The notes under the pieces were generated by a model. That model was not told the DNA's origin. It was given only the letters and a program-made list of their open reading frames with translations, and did not search any database. 12,361 nucleotides of DNA from Candidatus Omnitrophota bacterium (GTDB lineage: Bacteria; Omnitrophota; Gorgyraeia; Duberdicusellales; Duberdicusellaceae): the NCBI GenBank assembly GCA_015486615.1, contig WFRI01000005.1:1-12361 (forward strand), read 5' to 3'. The position numbers were made by a program, and so were the translations under genes. Numbering within the stretch: position 1 is the stretch's first letter; the number at the start of each line of letters is the position of its first letter. Shown in pieces: positions 6,460 to 12,361 of the stretch.

Positions 6460-7236
6460 TTACCTGCAAATCCCCCGGGATGAAGAGCCAATAAAATCCG
6501 TTAATCTGCTAATTTCCTCAACATCCGGGAATTTATCTTTTACGGCCCTAACTGCTGTATTTAAAGAATGCCGGCTGAAAAAGAGAATCCTAAACGCTTC
6601 TTTAATAATTTTTATTTTTGCAGAAGAAAAGCCACCCCTCTTTAACCCTACGAGGTTAATACCATAAACTTTAGCAGGATGGCCGTCGCACATTGAATAA
6701 GGCGGGACATCCTGCACTACTTTGGAACAGCCTCCAATTATTGAAAAATCTCCAAGCCTGCAAAATTGATGCACAGCGACCAAGCCACCAATAACCACCT
6801 TGCTTCCCAATTCCACATGGCCGGCAAGAGTAGCAGCATTGGCCAATATACAGCCGTCGCCTACAACACAGTTATGGGCAATATGAGAATAGGCCATTAT
6901 CAAATTGCCCTTGCCGATTGTAGTCTTGCTGCCTTGTTCCGTGCCGGGATTTATAGTAACAAACTCCCGGATTATATTAGAAGGGCCTATTTCTATAAAT
7001 GATTCTGCATCTGAATATTTCAAATCCTGAGGAGGGCTGCCAATAACCGCCGAAGCAAAAATTTCACATTTTTCGCCAATAGTAACCCCAGAGCCTATAT
7101 AGCAATTCTGCAAAATTTTCGTCCCTTTGCCTATCTTTGCCTTACCTTCAATAACAGAAAAAGGGCCGACTTTTACATCCTCGTCTAATATTGCTTCCCT
7201 GGATACTATTGAATGTGGGTCGATCTCAACTGGCAT
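6460..7236 (-). CDS. lpxA: Acyl-ACP--UDP-N-acetylglucosamine O-acyltransferase
   Basis: LpxA catalyses the first lipid A step, moving a 3-hydroxyacyl chain from ACP to the 3-OH of UDP-GlcNAc in the cytoplasm as a trimer. The 258 residues (E. coli 262) form a left-handed beta helix of hexapeptide repeats (about 1-185) with a C-terminal helical domain. The SHIAHNCVVGDGCILAN segment carries His121, equivalent to the catalytic His125 of E. coli; AVHQFC and GGCSKVVQDVPPY follow as expected. Chain-length preference cannot be set from sequence alone. The ATG at 7236 lies 18 bases after the lpxC-fabZ stop without a clear Shine-Dalgarno, so re-initiation after the upstream gene is plausible. It is separated from lpxI by one base. 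Confidence 0.97.
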   Translation of the reverse strand: MPVEIDPHSIVSREAILDEDVKVGPFSVIEGKAKIGKGTKILQNCYIGSGVTIGEKCEIFASAVIGSPPQDLKYSDAESFIEIGPSNIIREFVTINPGTEQGSKTTIGKGNLIMAYSHIAHNCVVGDGCILANAATLAGHVELGSKVVIGGLVAVHQFCRLGDFSIIGGCSKVVQDVPPYSMCDGHPAKVYGINLVGLKRGGFSSAKIKIIKEAFRILFFSRHSLNTAVRAVKDKFPDVEEISRLTDFIGSSSRGICR

Positions 7237-7254
7237 TTTATCGGAAGAAAAGAA

Positions 7255-8574
7255 TTACCTGTCCATTAAAGCAAACATTAAATCTGCCTCACAAGCCACC
7301 TTGCCCTGCACTCTGGCTTCAGTGTGCACCCGGCCTGTTCTTTGCCGGATTTTATCCACGGTAACTTTAATCACTAATTGGTCGCCAGGTTCTACTGTTT
7401 TACGGAATTTTACATTGTCTGCCGCAAGAAAAAAAGCCAGTTTCCCCCGATGCTCCTCAGCAGAAAGCATAAGCACACCTCCAACCTGAGCCATCGCCTC
7501 TATAATTAATACCCCCGGCATAACAGGCTTTCCGGGAAAATGGCCCTGGAAAAAATAATCATTTATAGTAACATTCTTTATTCCCACAGCATATCTGCCA
7601 TATTCCAACTCTACAATTCTGTCCACAAGCAAAAAAGGGTAACGATGAGGCAAAACCTTCATTATTTCTGAAGCGTCTAAATACGAAGCCTGCGGGACAT
7701 AACCACTGGTATTGCCTACTCCAGCCGAAGAAGATTTCTCTTTTATCCGCCTGAGTTTATTAAGCATTTTTATATTCAAAGAATGCCCGCTCTTTACAGC
7801 AATTATATGGCCTTTTATCGGACCAGTAAGATATAAATCGCCGACTAAATCTAAAACCTTATGCTTTACAAATTCATCGCTAACTCTCAAATTATTATCT
7901 TTAATTACTCCCTTTTCTGTAATCACCAACGTATTGGAAAAATTTGCTCCTTTGCCCAGCCCCATTTTTTTTAAAGGTTCAACTTCCCTTTCCAAACAAA
8001 AAGTCCTGGCAGCAGCCAAAGCCTCCCTCTGTTGTTTGTCGGAAAAATCAACATTGATAAATCCCGTGTCTATTCCCGAAGAGTCATAATTTAAAGTATA
8101 ACTTATTTTAAATCCCGGATAAGGCAAAATAGCTATATTGGAATCCCCTTCTTCTATCCAAAGAGGGTCCTTAATCGTCATATAACTTCTGGCAATATTC
8201 TGAGTAACGATACCTGCTTTCTTTATCCCCTCTACAAACTCCAAAGCACTACCGTCCATTCCCGGGACCTCTTCTCCGTCAAGCGAAACCTGAATATTAT
8301 CAATGCCTAAAATAGCAAAAGCCGCCATTAAGTGCTCTATTGTATGAATATTTACCCCGCCTTTGCCAATAGATGTGCGCCGGGGGAAAACAGAAGGGTC
8401 CAACAAAGAATAAAAATCTGCCTTTATAATTACTGGAGGGTTAATATCTTCCCTGACAAATATTATCCCGGAATTAGGCCCTAGAGGAGACAGCCTAATC
8501 TTAACTTTTTGCCCGGTATGCAGGCCAATTCCCTGGAAATAGATTTCTTTATTAATTGTTTTTTGTTTCTCCAT
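7255..8574 (-). CDS. lpxC-fabZ: Bifunctional UDP-3-O-acyl-GlcNAc deacetylase / 3-hydroxyacyl-ACP dehydratase
   Basis: One 439-residue polypeptide joins two enzymes. Residues 1 to about 277 are LpxC, the zinc deacetylase that commits the cell to lipid A. HTIEH (77-81; Glu80, His81), KHKVLDLVGD (His238, Asp242) and GHS (His264) match the zinc and catalytic residues of E. coli LpxC. After a linker (about 278-300), residues 301-439 are FabZ, which dehydrates 3-hydroxyacyl-ACP in fatty-acid elongation: LPHRYPFLLVDR, then GHFPGKPVMPGVLIIEAMAQ with His345 and Glu359, spaced 14 apart as in E. coli (54 and 68). Both active sites look intact. The reading frame is open across the linker with no sign of an artefact. 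Such fusions are known in Bacteroidota and some other diderms. The start overlaps the end of lpxD by 23 bases, with GAGGG about 10 bases upstream. Confidence 0.97.
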   Translation of the reverse strand: MEKQKTINKEIYFQGIGLHTGQKVKIRLSPLGPNSGIIFVREDINPPVIIKADFYSLLDPSVFPRRTSIGKGGVNIHTIEHLMAAFAILGIDNIQVSLDGEEVPGMDGSALEFVEGIKKAGIVTQNIARSYMTIKDPLWIEEGDSNIAILPYPGFKISYTLNYDSSGIDTGFINVDFSDKQQREALAAARTFCLEREVEPLKKMGLGKGANFSNTLVITEKGVIKDNNLRVSDEFVKHKVLDLVGDLYLTGPIKGHIIAVKSGHSLNIKMLNKLRRIKEKSSSAGVGNTSGYVPQASYLDASEIMKVLPHRYPFLLVDRIVELEYGRYAVGIKNVTINDYFFQGHFPGKPVMPGVLIIEAMAQVGGVLMLSAEEHRGKLAFFLAADNVKFRKTVEPGDQLVIKVTVDKIRQRTGRVHTEARVQGKVACEADLMFALMDR

Positions 8575-9604
8575 TGTTAAGTCTACCCTCTAACTGCTTA
8601 ATCTTATCCTCCATAATCTTTATTCTTTTGTAAAGATGGGGAAGCTTTTGGACACAGGCATTAACCCTTTTAGCAGAATCGTGCGGTTTGGCAGGATAGC
8701 CGGAAACTTTAGTATTAGCAGGCACAGATTTAGTAACACCTGCCTGGGCAGCCACAATTGCTCCATCGCCTATCTGTATATGCCCAACCACACCTGCCTG
8801 GCCGGCCAAAATAGCCCCCCTGCCTACAACAGTACTTCCGGATATGCCGGCCTGAGCGACAATTATACAATTCTCGCCAATAGTTACATTATGAGCGATT
8901 TGGACTAAATTGTCTATTTTTGTGCCCTTACCAATGACTGTTTTGTCAAACCTTGCCCTGTCAATAGTAACATTGGCTCCAATTTCCACATCGTCTTCAA
9001 TCTTGACTATGCCTATTTGGGGAATTTTTTTCTGCACACCTTTAACAATAGCAAAGCCGAACCCGTCAGAGCCTATAACACTTCCTGAATGAATAATAAC
9101 ATTATTGCCGATTTCCACTCTTTCCCGGATAGAAACATTTGGGTAAATCAAAGCCCTTTTGCCTATCTTAGTCAAGGCGCCAACATAACACCCCCCATAA
9201 ATAATAGAATAATCACCTATTTCCGCTCCGTCATCTATTATACTATAAGGCCCCACAGCAACGTTCTTGCCCAGCCGGACATTTTTTCCGATAATTGCTG
9301 TAGAATGAATTCCTTTAGGATGTTTAACATCATTAGGCGCAACTAAAGCAACTATTTTTGCAAAAGCCAGAGATGAATTTTCTGTTCTTATCAAAGGCTT
9401 ATTGTTATTTTCTATATCCTGGTCAGTGATTATCGCTGATGCTTTTGTTGTACGCATTAGAGAAAAATATTTAGGGTTAGCCAAAAAAGTAATATCTCCA
9501 GACACTGCTTCTTTAATGCCTGAAACCCCGGTAATTACAATATTGTCACGGCCGATTACCCGGCCTCCGACATAATCGGCTATCTCGCGCAGGGTCATCT
9601 TCAT
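8552..9604 (-). CDS. lpxD: UDP-3-O-(3-hydroxyacyl)glucosamine N-acyltransferase
   Basis: LpxD adds the second 3-hydroxyacyl chain, to the 2-amino group, after LpxC. The 350 residues (E. coli 341) have an N-terminal uridine-binding domain (about 1-95), a hexapeptide beta helix (about 98-315) and a C-terminal helix rich in Lys and Glu (about 320-345). NLVQIAHNVTIGEN carries His238, equivalent to catalytic His239 in E. coli, and GSDGFGFA (178-185) is also conserved. The start ATG overlaps the skp stop in an ATGA junction; a second ATG two codons later is possible. No strong Shine-Dalgarno is present, which fits translational coupling to skp. Several plus-strand open frames opposite this gene are by-products of its repeats. 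Confidence 0.97.
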   Translation of the reverse strand: MKMTLREIADYVGGRVIGRDNIVITGVSGIKEAVSGDITFLANPKYFSLMRTTKASAIITDQDIENNNKPLIRTENSSLAFAKIVALVAPNDVKHPKGIHSTAIIGKNVRLGKNVAVGPYSIIDDGAEIGDYSIIYGGCYVGALTKIGKRALIYPNVSIRERVEIGNNVIIHSGSVIGSDGFGFAIVKGVQKKIPQIGIVKIEDDVEIGANVTIDRARFDKTVIGKGTKIDNLVQIAHNVTIGENCIIVAQAGISGSTVVGRGAILAGQAGVVGHIQIGDGAIVAAQAGVTKSVPANTKVSGYPAKPHDSAKRVNACVQKLPHLYKRIKIMEDKIKQLEGRLNNGETKNN

Positions 9605-10119
9605 TTTTTCTTGCGTTTATAGGAAGAATTCAACATCTTTATTATTTCGCTGGTTTTATCCATACTTTTGTCACCGAAAGCGATAGCATTCCTGGCTAAA
9701 ACCAACGAAATATTATTCTTTTTGGCATAATTTTTAATAACGGCCTTAATGTCTTTAAGTATATCTTTCATTCGTTCATCTCTTTCCTTTTGAAGGTCAA
9801 CTAAAAGATTTCTTAAAGAAGCATTATAATCGTCAAGCTTTTTGCTTAATTCAGCCTTTTTAGATTTTCTGTCGCTTGCTTTAGAAATTAGTTTAATTTC
9901 ATTCTTTAATTTCTCTATCTCTTCTTTCTTTTTATCCAGGGCCTTCTTCTTACTGGCTTTTTCTGCCTGTAAAGATTTGTCATAATCTATCGTTTTTTGG
10001 TAATTATCAAACACTTTTATCATATCTACAAAAATAATCTTATTGCCCTGGGCAAAGGCATTAATCCCCAAAGCCATAGATATAGCCATAACTCCTGCGA
10101 AAAGCATTTTTTTTGCCAT
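9601..10119 (-). CDS. skp: Skp/OmpH-family periplasmic chaperone
   Basis: Skp is a periplasmic trimeric chaperone that keeps unfolded outer-membrane proteins soluble on the way to BamA. The 172 residues begin with a signal peptide (about 1-23, likely cleavage after AFA before Gln24). They continue with the family start NKIIFVDMIKVFDNYQK, a long charged helical hairpin that would form the tentacle coiled coil (about 45-125), and a return strand ISLVLARNAIAFGDKSMDKT typical of the C-terminal part. Sequence identity in this family is low, but position directly after bamA and before lpxD is the classic arrangement. The start has a strong ribosome binding site (10125-10133). The ATGA overlap couples it to lpxD. 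Confidence 0.94.
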   Translation of the reverse strand: MAKKMLFAGVMAISMALGINAFAQGNKIIFVDMIKVFDNYQKTIDYDKSLQAEKASKKKALDKKKEEIEKLKNEIKLISKASDRKSKKAELSKKLDDYNASLRNLLVDLQKERDERMKDILKDIKAVIKNYAKKNNISLVLARNAIAFGDKSMDKTSEIIKMLNSSYKRKKK

Positions 10120-10124
10120 TACCG

Positions 10125-10133
10125 ACCTCCCTT
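10125..10133 (-). promoter_or_regulatory. Strong ribosome binding site of skp
   Basis: On the minus strand AAGGGAGGT lies five bases before the skp ATG. It is the best Shine-Dalgarno match I noticed in the window. Most other genes here rely on weaker sites and overlaps, which suggests that Skp is made at a higher level than its neighbours. Confidence 0.75.
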
Positions 10134-10160
10134 TTTACTGCATCTACTTAAGATAAACTG

Positions 10161-12361
10161 CTAAAAATCCTTACTTACGCTAAAATGAAACTTGCCGGAT
10201 TTACTGTCTTCTCCAGGCTCTACATCCAGAGGGATACCGTAGTCAACCTTAATCGGGCCGAAAGGAGTTTTTACCCGGACACCAAATCCAAAACTGGACA
10301 TTAAATCTCCCTGCATAAAATCGGAATATTTAGACCAAACATTTCCCGTATCAAAAAAGCAAGCCATTTTTAAATAATCGTTTAAAGGATAAGTATACTC
10401 TACATTTCCAATAAACATAGACTCCCCGCCTATAGGATCTGAACTTACCGGATCTATAGGCCCGACTTTTCTCTCATTATATCCCCTAATAGTATAAGCA
10501 CCTCCGGCAAAAAATCTTTCGTATATAGGCACATCGTCAGAACTCCCTACAGGCTTTGCTAAACCAACACGGGCTTTAAATTCTACAACCGCCTTTCTAA
10601 AAACCGGCAGGTAATAACTTAAACGGGAATAAAATTTTACAAAGTCCTTATCCCCGCCCAAAAAAGTCCCGGCATTTTCCAAAGAAGTGTTGAGATAATA
10701 GCCTTTTCTGGGGAAAAAAGCATTATCTCTCTTATCCCAGGAAGTGGTAATCTCTAAACTGCTGATATCGTTCTCTCCGGTCTCTTTTTTCAACTCATCA
10801 GTAGCATCGGGATTAACATCAGATATGTCCACGGTCTCAAACCTATAAGCAATACTGCCTTTTAAATAATCATTAAATTCTTTACCAAATCTGAGCCTCC
10901 CGCCCTTTCTGACCTCATTATATCCATACCCGACATCACTTTCTCTCTCATGCTCCCTGCGGTAAATATCAAAACCAAAAGAAATCGGCCGGTCAAAAAT
11001 CCAGGGATTAGTAAAACTTAAAGCATATTCATTATTATTGCTTCCCGACTGGGCGTATAAACTCAAATCCTGGCCACCTCCGGAAAAATAGGGAAAATTC
11101 TTATAGTCAAAATTCTTCTGGCGGATCTGGACAAACCCCACAAACTCATCCACTGAACTATACCCGCCGCCAAAACTGAAACTTCCGGTTTTTGCCTCTT
11201 TTACCCTTACCACCAAATCCTGCCAGTCTTTCTTCCCGGTGGGCTCAGTGTCAAATTTTACTTCTTCAAAAAATCCCAGCCGCTTGAGCCTTTCTTCAGA
11301 CTTGCGGATTTTTTCACCGTCAAAACGCTCCCCAGGCTCAATCTTTAACTCCCTGCGGATTACTTTATCCCGCGTTTTGACATTACCCACTATCTTAATC
11401 CTGTTTACATAAACTAAATTGTTTTCTTGTATCTCATAGACAATATCCACTTTGCCAGTTTTGGGATTAAGTGAATATACAGGCTTTACCTGCGCAAAAA
11501 TATACCCTTGGTCAATATAAACCTGCTGGATTTTATAAGTTGTATTCCGGACTTCCTCAGGGTTGTAAACATCTCCTTCCTTTAATTTAATCAACCCTTC
11601 TAAAGTGTAAATAGGTATTTTTTTATTGCCTTTTATCTCAACCTTGCCAATACTATACTGCCGGCCTTCTTTTATATGGAAAACTACATAAAGCAATCCT
11701 CTCCTCTTCTCCATCTCTACAGTATAAGAAACCTTAACATCACTATAGCCATGGCGCCGATAAAAATCCTCTACTCTCTTTATATCATCTTTGACTGTAT
11801 TCTCATCAAAAAAGCCTGAACGAAACAGCCATGCCGGTTTGGTCTTTAAAAGTTTGAGTATCCGCCTGCTGCGAAAGGAATCATTTCCCTCAACCGCAAC
11901 TTTTTTAATCTTTATTCTTTTAAATTCTTTTATCTTAAATGTAACCTGGGCCTGGTTATTTTTATCCACAGCCAAATCATAGTCTACTTTCACTTTAGTA
12001 AACCCGCGCTTATAATACAACGTTTTTATATCGTCAACTGCTTCTTTCAACTGAAAATTGTCAATAAAATTGCCTTCTTTTATCTTCAAATCTTTCAATA
12101 TTCTTTTTTTATGCAGCCGGCGGTTGCCGGAAAATTCGATTTTCTTCAATATTGGTTTTTCTTTAACAATAAAGATGACCTTTACGCCATCCTTATAATC
12201 TTCTAATTTAGTGGATATATTGTCAAAATACCCCAGGCTATAAATCCTTTTTATATCTTCACTGATTATATTTTCGTTATAAGCCTGGCCGATGCGGGTC
12301 TTTATCTGAGAAACCACTTTGCCTTTACTGACAACTTTTATGCCCTTGATATCTATAGCAG
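10161..12361 (-). CDS. bamA: Outer membrane protein assembly factor BamA (5' end outside the window)
   Basis: BamA is the Omp85 barrel that inserts beta-barrel proteins in the outer membrane. The frame is open to the right edge, giving 732 visible residues. The GTG at 12317 is an internal valine, because the 14 preceding codons (AIDIKGIKVVSKGK) already form the first strand of POTRA1. Five POTRA domains can be read, starting near residues 1, 71, 149, 236 and 317 of the fragment. A barrel follows, beginning near GSFSFGGGYSS. The conserved IRGY motif in YTIRGYNERKVGP corresponds to the VRGF/Y loop-6 signature, and the protein ends SVSKDF with the terminal Phe of the beta-signal. The signal peptide and start are missing. 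It lies 41 bases before skp, as first visible gene of the operon. The family call is secure; the N-terminus is not known. Confidence 0.96.
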   Translation of the reverse strand, partial: AIDIKGIKVVSKGKVVSQIKTRIGQAYNENIISEDIKRIYSLGYFDNISTKLEDYKDGVKVIFIVKEKPILKKIEFSGNRRLHKKRILKDLKIKEGNFIDNFQLKEAVDDIKTLYYKRGFTKVKVDYDLAVDKNNQAQVTFKIKEFKRIKIKKVAVEGNDSFRSRRILKLLKTKPAWLFRSGFFDENTVKDDIKRVEDFYRRHGYSDVKVSYTVEMEKRRGLLYVVFHIKEGRQYSIGKVEIKGNKKIPIYTLEGLIKLKEGDVYNPEEVRNTTYKIQQVYIDQGYIFAQVKPVYSLNPKTGKVDIVYEIQENNLVYVNRIKIVGNVKTRDKVIRRELKIEPGERFDGEKIRKSEERLKRLGFFEEVKFDTEPTGKKDWQDLVVRVKEAKTGSFSFGGGYSSVDEFVGFVQIRQKNFDYKNFPYFSGGGQDLSLYAQSGSNNNEYALSFTNPWIFDRPISFGFDIYRREHERESDVGYGYNEVRKGGRLRFGKEFNDYLKGSIAYRFETVDISDVNPDATDELKKETGENDISSLEITTSWDKRDNAFFPRKGYYLNTSLENAGTFLGGDKDFVKFYSRLSYYLPVFRKAVVEFKARVGLAKPVGSSDDVPIYERFFAGGAYTIRGYNERKVGPIDPVSSDPIGGESMFIGNVEYTYPLNDYLKMACFFDTGNVWSKYSDFMQGDLMSSFGFGVRVKTPFGPIKVDYGIPLDVEPGEDSKSGKFHFSVSKDF

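Noticed and set aside
6459..6491. Upstream ATG for lpxI at 6491
   Set aside because: It overlaps lpxA and adds residues not found in the family; the ATG at 6458 begins exactly at the conserved N-terminus and has an AGGT site.
7127..8089. Plus-strand open frames of 120 and 125 codons
   Set aside because: They lie opposite lpxA and lpxC-fabZ, whose products are full length with intact motifs; the predicted proteins have no known features.
8636..9346. Three consecutive plus-strand open frames (60-90 codons)
   Set aside because: They lie wholly opposite lpxD, follow the periodicity of its hexapeptide repeats, have no recognisable domains and no suitable ribosome sites.
12315..12317. GTG as start codon of BamA
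   Set aside because: The frame continues open to the window edge and the 14 codons before it encode the expected first strand of POTRA1, so the gene starts outside the window.

Overview
The window is a compact chromosomal segment in which every gene I can support lies on the minus strand and reads right to left. Transcription therefore starts beyond position 12361 and runs toward position 1. The gene content points to a Gram-negative (diderm) bacterium that makes lipid A: an outer-membrane insertase, a periplasmic chaperone and five lipid A activities. The LpxC-FabZ fusion, the use of LpxI for the pyrophosphatase step, the base composition and the style of the intergenic repeats suggest the PVC side of the tree, most likely a candidate Omnitrophota lineage. 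Bacteroidota also carry the fusion, so this assignment is an inference.

Region 1 (12361 down to 5637) is the outer-membrane biogenesis block: bamA (cut by the window edge), skp/ompH, lpxD, lpxC-fabZ (one polypeptide), lpxA and lpxI. Gaps are at most 41 bases and two junctions overlap, so this looks like one operon. LpxA, LpxC and LpxD turn UDP-GlcNAc into UDP-2,3-diacylglucosamine and LpxI cleaves that to lipid X. The FabZ half serves fatty-acid elongation, which competes for the same 3-hydroxyacyl-ACP. BamA and Skp handle outer-membrane proteins.

Region 2 (5636 to 5358) is a 279-base intergenic stretch. It holds a two-copy tandem octamer, a structured dispersed repeat that can act as the lpx terminator, and a plausible promoter for the next operon.

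Region 3 (5357 down to 122) is a second tight operon: a divergent PAP2 membrane protein (YuiD/DUF212 type), a membrane-anchored LysM-YkuD L,D-transpeptidase, accA, a PadR-type regulator, an FtsH-like AAA+ zinc protease with an unusually small extracytoplasmic loop, and an unrecognised lipoprotein. It mixes envelope, fatty-acid supply, membrane proteolysis and regulation.

The most notable non-coding signal is a repeat present twice in opposite orientation (about 3-74 and 5511-5599), exactly bracketing Region 3. The copies share a perfect 23-base core and each has a hairpin whose inner stem differs in sequence but still pairs. No tRNA, rRNA, CRISPR array or transposase gene is visible.
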